Positions 26,757 through 35,623 of a stretch of DNA of 64,000 nt are shown piece by piece. Below the pieces are notes generated by a model, which searched no databases, was not told the DNA's origin, and was given only the letters and a program-made list of their open reading frames with translations. The DNA comes from Calditrichota bacterium (GTDB lineage: Bacteria > Calditrichota > Calditrichia > RBG-13-44-9 > J042). A program made the position numbers and the translations under genes. Location of the stretch: the NCBI GenBank assembly GCA_013150955.1, contig JAADJD010000015.1, positions 31,315 through 95,314 of the forward strand, given 5' to 3'. The number at the start of each line of letters is the position of its first letter. The first letter of the stretch is position 1.

Positions 26757-27551
26757 TCACCGCCTGCTCTGGATCCATTTAATGATAAGGCTGGATAATC
26801 GCCGGGGCATGAGTCGACTACTTAACACCGACAGTCGATTCATCAGGCCGGGAATAACCATGCGCTGTCCCCGTTTTAAGCTGCGGTAAGCCACCCGGGC
26901 CACCGCCCCGGCACTCATCATGGGTAAAATGGGGAACGGTTTCTGAGGATCCTGTCCCGCCCGGATCTGAAATTCGGTTCGGGTGGGACCGGGGCAGAGG
27001 GTGGTGACGGTCACTCCGGTGCCGCGGAGTTCATCGGCCAGTGCTTCCGAAAATGACACCACGAACGCCTTGCTGGCATAATAAACGGCCATGTAAGGAC
27101 CCGGTGAAAATGCCGCCGTAGACGCCACGTTCAGAATGCTGCCCTTCCCCTGTTGAAGCATGTATGGCAAAATGGCCCGGGTCAGGGCCACCAGCGCCGT
27201 CACGTTAACCTGAATCATATCCACCACCGTTTCCGGGTCCGTTTCCCAGAATGCCCCCAGTTTGCCAAAACCCGCGTTGTTGATCAATATTTCAATATCG
27301 GATAGCCGATCCTTTAACCGGTCTGTCAGGACTTTCACCGCATCCGGCCGGGCCAGATCCAGGGCAATGGGCTGAACGGAAATGCCATAATCTGCCTCCA
27401 GCTCCTTCTGGCGCTGCTGCAATAGGTTCGAATTCCGGGCCACCAGGATCAGCGAGTATCCATCGGCGGCCAGCAATTTGCTCAATTCGTAGCCAATACC
27501 GGTGGTGGCTCCTGTAACCAGGGCAACGGGATTATGCGTTGGATTCCCCAT
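26757..27551 (-). CDS. Short-chain dehydrogenase/reductase
   Basis: A 264-residue classical SDR. The Rossmann glycine motif TGATTGIG lies at about residues 12-19, NNAG near 90, the catalytic Ser in NVASTAAFSP, and Tyr-x3-Lys in YYASKAF. It should be an NAD(P)H-dependent oxidoreductase of the DltE/YqjQ-like group; the substrate cannot be read. The ATG at 27551 follows AGGAGG and lies inside the end of the DUF72 gene, so the two are translationally coupled in the peptidase / DUF72 / SDR operon. Confidence 0.88.
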   Translation of the reverse strand: MGNPTHNPVALVTGATTGIGYELSKLLAADGYSLILVARNSNLLQQRQKELEADYGISVQPIALDLARPDAVKVLTDRLKDRLSDIEILINNAGFGKLGAFWETDPETVVDMIQVNVTALVALTRAILPYMLQQGKGSILNVASTAAFSPGPYMAVYYASKAFVVSFSEALADELRGTGVTVTTLCPGPTRTEFQIRAGQDPQKPFPILPMMSAGAVARVAYRSLKRGQRMVIPGLMNRLSVLSSRLMPRRLSSLIIKWIQSRR

Positions 27552-28422
27552 TAGTACTTCCTCCTTCATTCAGAATTTTTTGCAAGCGTTTGATGGTCAA
27601 CGGCGCGGATCCCTCGTAATGATTGTTCACGTTTATGTAAACGGTGCTCCCCCGGGAAAGCAGGTCCTTCACCATCCAGGCGATGGCCTGAAGATCGTCA
27701 TCCCTGGGAATCACTACCCGATCCCAGCGGTTGCCGGATAATGCCTCGATGCCTGAGCGATCGGGACCGTGCAACCGGATTACCACGGTGTCGCGGATTA
27801 ATGTACGAAACTTCTGGTAAACTTCCACCACGTTTGGCATATAATATCCCTGAAGCAAAACAGGAACAATGTGGTGCCTCTGCAAAAACTGAAAAAACGC
27901 TCGATTGAGGTAATGGGGATTCCGAATCTCAATGGCATAGGTGAATGTTTGCGGAAGTCTGGGAAGGAAAGCCTCCAGGTGCTGTAGAAAAGCCCCCAGC
28001 GAGGGCATTTTCTGCCTGTTCAAATATTCAAACTGGAACATGACAGGCCCCAATAGCGGTTGCATGGGCGCCAGGCGATCCAGAAACTCCCGCGTCAGGG
28101 TGGGCGAAAGGAAGTGCGGATTGCGGATTAGAGGATCTTCCCTGCGCTGGCGATAAAAGTGGGTCAGGGTAATGCTGTTGGCGGCCTTTACCGTGAATCG
28201 AAAATCCGGGGGGACGGCGGCGGCATAGTTTTCCACCGTCTGCCTGTCTGGCAATCGAACTGTGTTTTCGGCAAATAAAGACCAGAACCACTGATCGATT
28301 TCCACCGTGTTGAAATGGCGGGCGTATTCGCTTAAAAAATGGTCTGGATTGGAGCTCTGGTAAATAATGCCCCGCCATTCTTTATATTTCCAGCTGCAGG
28401 TACCGATGCGCAATTCGGCCAT
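27532..28422 (-). CDS. DUF72 (YecE-like) protein
   Basis: This 296-residue protein has the hallmarks of DUF72, a TIM-barrel family of unknown reaction: the N-terminal IGTCSWKYKEWRGIIYQ, NTVEIDQWFW, PPDFRFTVKAANSITL, and a C-terminal VVIRLHGPDRSG with VYINVNNHYEGSAPLT. The ATG at 28422 is one base after the TAA of the M3 peptidase gene, and its end overlaps the SDR start. The longer open frame upstream runs antiparallel to coding sequence of the peptidase and is not used. Confidence 0.88.
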   Translation of the reverse strand: MAELRIGTCSWKYKEWRGIIYQSSNPDHFLSEYARHFNTVEIDQWFWSLFAENTVRLPDRQTVENYAAAVPPDFRFTVKAANSITLTHFYRQRREDPLIRNPHFLSPTLTREFLDRLAPMQPLLGPVMFQFEYLNRQKMPSLGAFLQHLEAFLPRLPQTFTYAIEIRNPHYLNRAFFQFLQRHHIVPVLLQGYYMPNVVEVYQKFRTLIRDTVVIRLHGPDRSGIEALSGNRWDRVVIPRDDDLQAIAWMVKDLLSRGSTVYINVNNHYEGSAPLTIKRLQKILNEGGSTNGESNA

Positions 28423-28423
28423 G

Positions 28424-30400
28424 TTACTCCAGAGATGGTTGAAGGATTCGAACGGCTTCCGTGGCGGACTGGATGAGACGATCCGCCGAAATCGGTTCAC
28501 CAATGGCCTGGTGCATCCAGACCTGAGGGGTGAGTCGCCCCAGTTTGCACATACGTTCCATCTCCGCTGCCAGATCTTTGTCCTGCATGTAATGGAAAAT
28601 CTGATACGCAATGAGATGGCCCAGCAGGTAATCCGGAATGTACATTCCTGTATCGATGATGTGGGAGTAGATGGCCAGAATTTCCTGATCGGCAACCCCC
28701 AGCACTGGTGCGAAATACTGGTTCCAGACCTCGCGGGCAATTTCCAGAACCGCCAGTTTCAGGTCGTCTGGAGAAGCGGAGGGATGAGCATACATCCAGC
28801 GCCAGATGCGCATGTCAACCAGGGCAACGCCTGCAATCTCAAAAGCCGACCACATTTCGTGAATGGCCAGCCATTCCATCCAGTGGGTGGTTTCCGGGGA
28901 GATCCCCAGCACCTCAAAGTCTCGTGATTGGAAGAGGAAGGCAAATGCCTCGGTAAAGCCGGTGTTGGGGACACCGTGCAGGGTGTAATAATCCATTTCT
29001 TCCAGGGTGAGCACCTGTTCTACGGTGTGTCCCAGTTCGTGCATGGCGGTGTTAAATCCTTTGTAGTTCATTCCCTCTCCGGGTACCCGGGTACGCAAGT
29101 AGGCGCGATCGCCTCGCATTTCCGCACCCAGGGCATGTCCCGCCCCTCGGGCTGGTTCCACACAGATCCGGGCGGCCAGATATTCCGCCCGATCGCGGGA
29201 AAATCCCAGCCGTCGTAAAATATCCACCAATTTGTCCTGAAAGGCCCCTACCGTTGGAAATTGCTGGCGCACCTGCCGGTCCAGATCCTCTTCGGGAATC
29301 TGGGGTTCCGGTTTTAAGCCCACATACCAGATGTCGAACGGTTCCAGCGGACGCCCCAGCCGTTGCTGAATGATGCGGGCAATGGAGGGAAGCACCGGTG
29401 CAGAAAGCACATCGGTGATGAGCCGTTCAACCTCAGCTTCTGGAATTTCCCGATCCAGCAGGAACCGTCGCTCAATGAGGGAAGGGGTGTCCGGGGTATG
29501 GGCATCGATCCCGCGCTCGGCATCGAAAACGGATTTCAGATACTGATAACGGCGATTGCCCTCGGGCGGGATCGGCGGGGGAAGCGGCTTCCCATCCCGG
29601 TATACCCGATTGGCCAGGGGATCCCACTCCACTTCCGGATTGTCGATCACGATTTCCGGAATGTCCTGCTGCAGGATGCGGTTCATGATCTGATAAATGA
29701 GGCGTTGTCTGGGAAGTCCATCCGGTTGTGCGTAGAGGGCTTTGATTTCATCCCGCAATCCCCAGTGGCTGATCAGCTTCTGCCCTTCAGGAAAACCCGC
29801 TGGCTGGCCCTGGACACGCAATCGATCCATGTGGATATTGTATTTGCTGATGTATTCGTCCGCGCGGGTATAGGTCGCCGTGCGGTGTTGCAAAACCGAA
29901 GCCGGGATGCGTTGACGGAAATAATCCGCCAGCCGGGCCTCTGCCCATTGCCGGCGGCTCCAGTTTATCCCATCCTGGTTTTTCGTATTCAGGTCATAAA
30001 TGGGAAAGTTTAATAAGGCCACAAATGCCAGCCGGGTTTGAAACAGATCCTCCTGCACATGAGCAAAGGGATCGTAACCGGCAAACAGACTGTCAATGGG
30101 TAGCATGGGGCCAGTATCCACGTGCAATTCCCGATGCAACTCTCGATAAATGCGATGCAGATTACCAAACAGAGATTCCAGCTTGCTTAAAAAGCGCTGA
30201 AACACCAGTTCCCGCTGTTCTTCCCGAGGGTAAAAATGCGCCCGGCAGAAGGCGTGAAAATCGTCTGCGCTGCCATCGGACGCATGCCAGCGAGCAGCAA
30301 CCTGCCGCACCCCGATTTCAATGCGATGGCGATGCACCTCTCCGTTACGCTGAATTAATGCCTGAATGACTTCTTCCTGAATGGCCTTGGAAATCACCAT
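28424..30400 (-). CDS. M3-like zinc metallopeptidase
   Basis: A 658-residue mostly helical protein with the gluzincin motif HELGH near residue 450 (NTAMHELGHTVEQV), followed about 25 residues later by GFTEAFAF, which supplies the third zinc ligand Glu. The pattern and length fit the M3 (thimet oligopeptidase/PepF-like) clan, although the N-terminal half is divergent. No signal peptide is visible, so it is probably a cytosolic oligopeptidase. It is the first gene of a three-gene operon with DUF72 and SDR proteins. Confidence 0.8.
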   Translation of the reverse strand: MVISKAIQEEVIQALIQRNGEVHRHRIEIGVRQVAARWHASDGSADDFHAFCRAHFYPREEQRELVFQRFLSKLESLFGNLHRIYRELHRELHVDTGPMLPIDSLFAGYDPFAHVQEDLFQTRLAFVALLNFPIYDLNTKNQDGINWSRRQWAEARLADYFRQRIPASVLQHRTATYTRADEYISKYNIHMDRLRVQGQPAGFPEGQKLISHWGLRDEIKALYAQPDGLPRQRLIYQIMNRILQQDIPEIVIDNPEVEWDPLANRVYRDGKPLPPPIPPEGNRRYQYLKSVFDAERGIDAHTPDTPSLIERRFLLDREIPEAEVERLITDVLSAPVLPSIARIIQQRLGRPLEPFDIWYVGLKPEPQIPEEDLDRQVRQQFPTVGAFQDKLVDILRRLGFSRDRAEYLAARICVEPARGAGHALGAEMRGDRAYLRTRVPGEGMNYKGFNTAMHELGHTVEQVLTLEEMDYYTLHGVPNTGFTEAFAFLFQSRDFEVLGISPETTHWMEWLAIHEMWSAFEIAGVALVDMRIWRWMYAHPSASPDDLKLAVLEIAREVWNQYFAPVLGVADQEILAIYSHIIDTGMYIPDYLLGHLIAYQIFHYMQDKDLAAEMERMCKLGRLTPQVWMHQAIGEPISADRLIQSATEAVRILQPSLE

Positions 30401-30596
30401 ACACGTCTCCCTATTTACACCGATCGTTAATCTAATATGTTTTTTGGGCGTTCAAAACAAAACCAATTTTTTGCTGGATGGTTGATCGTTACCGGAAAAA
30501 CTGATGCAAATGGCGCTTCTGAACAGCAAAATCCGCCAAAATCATTGAAATATCGATAATTTATCGCATTTTTTCCTTTTTTTCTTTGATTTTTTC

Positions 30597-30626
30597 TTGA
30601 CATTTTCATCTCCAGTTAGGATATTT
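30597..30626 (+). promoter_or_regulatory. Sigma-70-type promoter of the HU gene
   Basis: TTGACA at 30597-30602 is a perfect -35 box; GATATT at 30620-30625 (17-bp spacing) is a fair -10 box. Transcription would start near 30633, giving a leader of about 40 bases before the ATG at 30672. Confidence 0.55.
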
Positions 30627-30671
30627 TTGCGTTTCGTATCCAGTCAAATACATAAAGAAAGGAGTAGTGGT

Positions 30672-30944
30672 ATGAACCGTAAAGAACTGATTGACGCACT
30701 CGCTGGTAAAACCGGTTTTACCAAAAAGGATGCTGATAAGTTTTTAAGTGCTTTCCAGGAAGTGGTGGTGGAAGCCTTAAAGAAAGGGGAATCCGTAAAT
30801 CTGGTTGGTTTTGGGGTTTTTAAGGTTGTTGAGCGTCCGGCACGGGAAGCCCGTAATCCCCGCACGGGTGAAAGGATTAACATTCCTGCACGAAGAGTCC
30901 CCCAGTTTAAACCTGGCAAAGGTTTGAAAGAAAGCTTGGCCTAA
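30672..30944 (+). CDS. hup: HU/IHF-family DNA-binding protein
   Basis: The 90-residue protein is a normal-length HU: N-terminal MNRKELIDALAGKTGFTKKD, the helix segment AFQEVVVEALKKGESVNLVGFGVF, and the DNA-binding arm with RNPRTGERINIPARRVPQFKPGKGLKE. It bends and compacts DNA as a dimer. The ATG at 30672 follows an AGGAG site by eight bases. It has its own promoter and terminator, so it is a single-gene transcript, as expected for an abundant nucleoid protein. Confidence 0.96.
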   Translation: MNRKELIDALAGKTGFTKKDADKFLSAFQEVVVEALKKGESVNLVGFGVFKVVERPAREARNPRTGERINIPARRVPQFKPGKGLKESLA

Positions 30945-30956
30945 AATGTGTGGAGG

Positions 30957-30994
30957 AAGCTGACCTTCTGGAGGAAGGTCAGCTTTATATTTTT
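30957..30994 (+). terminator. Rho-independent terminator of the HU gene
   Basis: AAGCTGACCTTC (30957-30968) pairs with GAAGGTCAGCTT (30974-30985) around a 5-base loop, followed by TATATTTTTTC. Confidence 0.9.
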
Positions 30995-31123
30995 TCTAAA
31001 AAAACATCCCTGCCTTTACCACCATTCCAGGGGGAAATTCCGTGAACCTCCCCTAATAAGCCTTCTTGTCGAAAAACATTAAAATCGAGGTTTTTAAGCG
31101 AATCCCGTTGAAAGTGAATTAGA

Positions 31124-31288
31124 CCCAGATTATGCATTAGCCTACGAATTACACGAATGAACACAAATAAAACCAATAAAATGCATTGGATTGTGTATGG
31201 ATGAAAATGTGGTCCAGAGTTTATTGACGATTTTGTAGATATTTTTTGGTTTCATTCGCGTGATTCGTGGTTTAACGCATTATTTGAG
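31124..31288. mobile_element. MITE-like element, copy H
   Basis: A 165-bp copy beginning CCCAGATTATGCATTAGCC and ending CGCATTATTTGAG. Its flanks are TTAGA and TTAAA, a near-match to a target duplication. The right flank TTA is also the stop codon (minus strand TAA) of the next gene, so the element landed exactly at that gene's end. Confidence 0.8.
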
Positions 31289-33139
31289 TTAAAATTTTTC
31301 ATCAGAAAATGTCGGAGACGGGGACTCTTCCAGTTGATCAATGAGTTCGCTAAGCAGAAATTCAATTTCTACCAGAAAACGTTCCGAGGCACAAATCCGT
31401 TTCTTGCACTGCTTGCAGGCGATGGTTAAATGGCAGTTTACCCGCTGTTTGTAATCCTGCTCCAGCTCCTGAATGGCCAGATTCATCTCTTCCTGAAAAT
31501 CCAGCCGGGAGATGTGCGTGGGCAGCGAGGCCAGCCATTTGTGATGTAAAATTTCCACAAATTGTTTTAATCGTCCCAGATATTGCCCGACGGTGGAACG
31601 CCAGACCAACCGGGCCTTTCTCACCTGGGTGATGTAATCCGACGAATCCGTCAGAAAGGTGTAACCGGCCTTTTCCACAACCTCGTCGGGTATTTTCATC
31701 AAAATGGTGATCATCTCGTAAATTTCTCGCAATTCTGCGGGATCACCGGCGGAGAGCTCCCGATACAAATCCTTTAATTTTCTTACATAAAACGATTCGA
31801 TCCGCTGGAACAGCTTGCGCAGTTTCACCGATTCCTGCGGATTTTCCATGGTATGGGCGTTAGTCTTCAGGAAATGTTCCGAAAGGAGGCGCGCTTCGTG
31901 AATGGTTTTTAAAGTGCTGCGCAGTTGTTGAATCTGGGGATACCCCAGAGAGTTGAAGATGATGTCCAGATAGGCATTGATGGAGGCTTCCATTTCCTGA
32001 AGTTGTTTGCGGGCATGTTCACTCAGAGTCATCAGCACGTTACCCAGCTGTTTTTGAAGTTGCTGGGAAGGATGATGTTTTAAAATCTGCACCGCCTTTT
32101 TCCCGATGGCCTGAGGAAAAGTGGCATCCGAGATTAGCGAAAGCACTTCTTCCAGGGTCAGGATTTGGTTCACCCGCTCCTGAATATCCGGATCGGGATC
32201 CAGATGCCCCTGCACCACCGCCAGAAAACGTCCCGGTTCACTGAGGTCGCCACTGCAATATTCCAGCAATTGCAGCTTCCGCTCGCGAATAAATCCCCGG
32301 AATTCCGCGTTTAATGCCTGTCCCTGAAAATCCAGGGATTGATCCAGAGAAGACAACACCGGTTGGGGCATTCGGAAATGGATGGCCAGTTGATCCAACA
32401 CCTGCCACAGGCGATGGGCATTTCCCGACTGCACAATGGCTTCGGGGTCTGGCTGCATCAGATGGGCCTGGAAGATGTCGTAATCTATGCGATAAATGGC
32501 ATTCAGGGCGCTCTGTTTGACCAGGTGATCCTCGTCCAGTAAATAATTTAGAAGAATGGGGAGCTGTTTGTCGGGCGGGGTACTGGTGCTTAGCTGCAGA
32601 ACCTGGGAAATCTTAAAAATGCGTTCCCGTTTGATTTGAATGTGCTGTTCCAGCATCTCCAGAATCAGATCATCACGGGGGCCAAAACCCCGTTTCAGCA
32701 GGTACTGGCGCAGGGTGTTCAGCATGGCGATCGAGATAGACGGATTGCGAAAGACGGCATCCAGCACGTCCAGATCGGATTCGAAAAAAATAAAGATTAA
32801 CAGATTGGGCAACTGTTCTTTTTCGATGAATCGAATCTTATCGGCACGGGACATATCCAGCAGGGATTTGTACTGTCCCAGGTATTTCCAGTATTCATGA
32901 TTCTGGGCGGCTTCACGCACCCAGGGATCGATGTCGTCGGCCAGGGCTTCGATGATTTCGGGCGTGGTTTCTGTTTCCGCCACTTTAATGCGTTCATAAA
33001 ACGGCAATTTTTCGATTCGCTGGAGATATTCATCCAGCGGTTCCGCTGCTCGCACCCGGAAATATTTATCCACCAGATATTCAAAAAAGCGATTGGGAGG
33101 AAGTTGGTGGAGGGGATCCCTGTGTGCCGTATGCCTCAT
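31289..33139 (-). CDS. Large HEAT-repeat-like helical protein of unknown function
   Basis: A 616-residue, almost wholly alpha-helical cytosolic protein without membrane segments. Stretches such as TETTPEIIEALADDIDPWVREAAQNHEYW and LNYLLDEDHLVKQSALNAIYRIDYD look like HEAT-type repeats that monitor arrays of small helical pairs. Near the C-terminus a CKQCKKRIC cluster could bind metal. I chose the ATG at 33139; the frame stays open 18 codons further upstream. No family name can be given. It stands alone, with a MITE abutting its stop codon. Confidence 0.65.
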   Translation of the reverse strand: MRHTAHRDPLHQLPPNRFFEYLVDKYFRVRAAEPLDEYLQRIEKLPFYERIKVAETETTPEIIEALADDIDPWVREAAQNHEYWKYLGQYKSLLDMSRADKIRFIEKEQLPNLLIFIFFESDLDVLDAVFRNPSISIAMLNTLRQYLLKRGFGPRDDLILEMLEQHIQIKRERIFKISQVLQLSTSTPPDKQLPILLNYLLDEDHLVKQSALNAIYRIDYDIFQAHLMQPDPEAIVQSGNAHRLWQVLDQLAIHFRMPQPVLSSLDQSLDFQGQALNAEFRGFIRERKLQLLEYCSGDLSEPGRFLAVVQGHLDPDPDIQERVNQILTLEEVLSLISDATFPQAIGKKAVQILKHHPSQQLQKQLGNVLMTLSEHARKQLQEMEASINAYLDIIFNSLGYPQIQQLRSTLKTIHEARLLSEHFLKTNAHTMENPQESVKLRKLFQRIESFYVRKLKDLYRELSAGDPAELREIYEMITILMKIPDEVVEKAGYTFLTDSSDYITQVRKARLVWRSTVGQYLGRLKQFVEILHHKWLASLPTHISRLDFQEEMNLAIQELEQDYKQRVNCHLTIACKQCKKRICASERFLVEIEFLLSELIDQLEESPSPTFSDEKF

Positions 33140-33430
33140 CCTGAGTTTATCCTTTTCACTACATCCCTGTAAAATTATGCCTGTTCGACCCATTCGGGTC
33201 GTATCCCTATCATCGGAAGATCCTGTAGATTCTTTTGTTTTTTCGAAATTTGAGGGTGGAACGAAAGGGTTCCGGGGGAAGAAATAGATTGGGAAGGGTT
33301 TTAGGTGAGAATTGTCAGCCTGGAGTACAAAGTGCTATTTGGGGAAATTTGTAAAGAAAATTACAAGCTTACGTTAAAGATAGATGAATCTTCCTACCTT
33401 TTAAATGATGCGTACCATAAAATCAAATTG

Positions 33431-33444
33431 TTGCACAATTGCAA
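33431..33444. promoter_or_regulatory. Palindrome upstream of the sigma-54 promoter (possible activator site)
   Basis: TTGCACAATTGCAA has 5-bp arms TTGCA/TGCAA around 4 bases and overlaps a second dyad (ATTGT-TGC-ACAAT). It lies about 75 bp upstream of the -24 element, where enhancer-binding proteins usually bind. The rest of the 33140-33517 gap shows no clear gene. Confidence 0.4.
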
Positions 33445-33517
33445 TGCTCAAAAAACCAATTTTGCAAATATGAAACAACAAGATTGCTTAAAGTAAGAAA
33501 AATAAATAAAAACAAAC

Positions 33518-33533
33518 TGGCATAAAAATTGCG
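33518..33533 (+). promoter_or_regulatory. Sigma-54 (RpoN) promoter
   Basis: TGGCATAAAAATTGCG matches the consensus TGGCAYRNNNNTTGCW at every position but the last. The GG and GC doublets have the required spacing. The start codon of the following lipoprotein is 30 bp downstream, so the transcript leader would be about 20 bases. Confidence 0.75.
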
Positions 33534-33563
33534 CAATAATCAATTAAAAATGGAGGACAGCTT

Positions 33564-34157
33564 ATGAAAAAAAATGTCCCATTTTTATTAATCATTCTTC
33601 TAATCATTATTATCTTCGGATGTTCACCTCCACCTACCCTTGTGAAAGGGAACATTTTCCGTGTATCTGAAAAAATGAATTTTGATGGAGCAGTATTTGC
33701 GGTTCTACCTTTTAAAAGTGCGAGTCAAGGAAAGACATTCACCAACAGGGTTTCTACAGACGGCAATGCCATTTCGGATATTCTGACTTTGCAATTACTT
33801 TCAGCAGGATATAAAGTAATAGAAAGGGAAAAGTTAAATCGTATTCTTCAGGAATCAGCTTTATCGCTTTCGGGATTAGTTACTGAAGGTAATAAACTCA
33901 CGGATGTCGGTCAAAAAATCGGAGCGAACTATATTATTTACGGCTCAGTGATACAATACGACCATCAACTCTCCAAAAATAGGTGGATAGTGGCAATTGG
34001 CGTAACAGCACGTTTCATCGAAGTTAAAACTGGAAATCTTGTGCTTGTCTGCACAGCGTCCAGTCAAGGCCAAACATTAGCAGAAGCCCTTGCTGGCATA
34101 AGCATGGCCATTGTTAGTGCAATGAAGGAGGAAAAGATCTATGTATGGCAACAATAA
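33564..34157 (+). CDS. Lipoprotein with CsgG/FlgO-like domain
   Basis: A 197-residue lipoprotein. The hydrophobic signal ends in the lipobox IIFGC (Cys about residue 20). The mature part has the CsgG-like core: FAVLPFKS, a long helix with NAISDILTLQLLSAGYKVIEREKLNRIL, and IGANYIIYGSVIQYD followed by an edge strand VTARFIEVKTGNLV. Such proteins sit on the inner face of the outer membrane, in curli-type export, flagellar or assembly complexes. The gene is strikingly AT-rich relative to its neighbours. It overlaps the next gene by 17 bp and is driven by the sigma-54 promoter. Confidence 0.83.
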   Translation: MKKNVPFLLIILLIIIIFGCSPPPTLVKGNIFRVSEKMNFDGAVFAVLPFKSASQGKTFTNRVSTDGNAISDILTLQLLSAGYKVIEREKLNRILQESALSLSGLVTEGNKLTDVGQKIGANYIIYGSVIQYDHQLSKNRWIVAIGVTARFIEVKTGNLVLVCTASSQGQTLAEALAGISMAIVSAMKEEKIYVWQQ

Positions 34158-34755
34158 AAAGCTTATAATTAAAATTATCATTTGCATATTTGTCATCGCA
34201 TCAAATATTAATGCAGGGAATCGCATACCCGGAAAAGACTTTCGAATTGGGGTAAATATGGAATCGGGACTAAAAATCATAGGCCCAAGCAATTTTCATG
34301 GTAAAATTGGTATACAATTTAAAATTAAAGAAAAAACGACATTAATACCCTACATAGGAATTTATCCTGATCAAATCACCCGTGAACATCAATACGAGGA
34401 ATACAATCCCAGAACAGGTAGATATGTTCCTACTACAGTTGAACACACATATAATGAAACGATTTTAGATGCAGGTTTAACAATCCGTTTCGAAAAACTG
34501 CGTGAAATTGTTCTAAAGTCGACAGCCTTTGAATATGATTATATTGAGCAAAAATTTCTTAAGCGTTATTATTACAAACCATTCCGTCGTTTCTTTCAGT
34601 TTCATTTTGGAACATTTTTTGGTATTGGAACAGGATTTTTATATTACTTTAGTGGCAATTTTGCGCTTGGAGTGAATACGGATGTTGGCTACAATTTACT
34701 TGGCGAAAAGGGTTTCGGAGTATCTTTCAAGTTGATCATATCAACAGGAATATAA
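34141..34755 (+). CDS. Predicted outer-membrane beta-barrel protein
   Basis: The 204-residue product has an N-terminal signal sequence (LIIKIIICIFVIASNINA) and then amphipathic beta strands rich in Gly, Tyr and Phe, for example GKIGIQFKIKEKTTLIPYIGIYP and FGIGTGFLYYFSGNFALGVNTDVGYNL, like small barrels. Its start lies inside the CsgG-like gene (17-bp overlap), so the two proteins are made together and probably work together at the outer membrane. Like its partner, it is AT-rich compared with the genes around it, suggesting acquisition. I do not recognise a family. Confidence 0.65.
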   Translation: MYGNNKKLIIKIIICIFVIASNINAGNRIPGKDFRIGVNMESGLKIIGPSNFHGKIGIQFKIKEKTTLIPYIGIYPDQITREHQYEEYNPRTGRYVPTTVEHTYNETILDAGLTIRFEKLREIVLKSTAFEYDYIEQKFLKRYYYKPFRRFFQFHFGTFFGIGTGFLYYFSGNFALGVNTDVGYNLLGEKGFGVSFKLIISTGI

Positions 34756-34837
34756 AACTTAATCAGGGTGATATTTTAATCAGCCTAACCAGTCGCACAT
34801 CTATCGCATGAAACCCGAAAAGAAGTATTTTGCGGTA

Positions 34838-35120
34838 CTAAAACCACAAATCACACGAATTAACACAAATAAAATTAGTAAACCCAAATAAAGCGTTAAA
34901 CCACGAATCACGCGAATGAATTCGAAAAGAATCAACAAAATAGCGAATATATCTGGGAAAACATTTTCATCCAGATAGAATCCAGTGCATTTTATTATTT
35001 ATATTAGCGTTGATTCGTGTAATTCGTAGGCGAATGCATAATCTGGGTTTAATGCAATATTTGGGTTTAATACTTATTTACATTCATCCCCGTAATTCGT
35101 GGTCTTAAGCATAATCTGGG
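34838..35120. mobile_element. Clustered MITE-like elements, copy I
   Basis: An intact 165-bp copy (34883-35047, CCCAAATAAAGCG to GCATAATCTGGG) is inserted among pieces of at least one older copy (34838-34882 and 35048-35120). The cluster separates the AT-rich gene pair from coaD. Confidence 0.78.
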
Positions 35121-35128
35121 CTGAAAAC

Positions 35129-35623
35129 TCACTTCAGCTGAAATTTCTCTTTCAACCGTTGTTGAACGATGGGAGGGACAAAGGTGGATATGTCGCCACC
35201 AAAGGAGGCAACTTCCTTCACAATGGTGGAATTTAAATAGGTATAGTTTTCGTGGGGCATCAAAAAAACCGTGGTAACGCCTTCATTCAATCGCCGATTC
35301 ATTAACGCCATCTGCAATTCATATTCAAAATCCGAAATGGCGCGCAATCCCCGAATGATCACACTGGCACCACATTGGCGCGCACATTCGACCACCAGGC
35401 CATCAAAGGCCAGAATGTCCAGCTCCGCTCCATTTTGAATATGGGCAATGGACTCACGGATCATTTCAATGCGTTCTTCAATGGTAAAGAGGGGTACCTT
35501 GGCCGGATTCCGCGCCACGGTAACATAAATTTTGTCAAAAATTCGCGACGCGCGCTCAATAATATCAATGTGCCCGTTGGTGATGGGATCAAATGTTCCG
35601 GGATAAATGGCAACCTTTGGCAT
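35129..35623 (-). CDS. coaD: Phosphopantetheine adenylyltransferase
   Basis: This 164-residue enzyme makes dephospho-CoA from ATP and 4'-phosphopantetheine, the penultimate step of CoA synthesis. It shows the nucleotidyltransferase signature YPGTFDPITNGH (T-x-G-H), the RGLRAISDFEYELQMALMNR block and the STIVKEVASFGGDIS end. Length is normal. It shares a base with the end of rsmD, the common rsmD-coaD pairing. Confidence 0.96.
   Translation of the reverse strand: MPKVAIYPGTFDPITNGHIDIIERASRIFDKIYVTVARNPAKVPLFTIEERIEMIRESIAHIQNGAELDILAFDGLVVECARQCGASVIIRGLRAISDFEYELQMALMNRRLNEGVTTVFLMPHENYTYLNSTIVKEVASFGGDISTFVPPIVQQRLKEKFQLK

Noticed and set aside
33305-33496. Short open frame upstream of the sigma-54 promoter
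   Set aside because: No ribosome site, no recognisable pattern, and it overlaps the proposed regulatory dyad.
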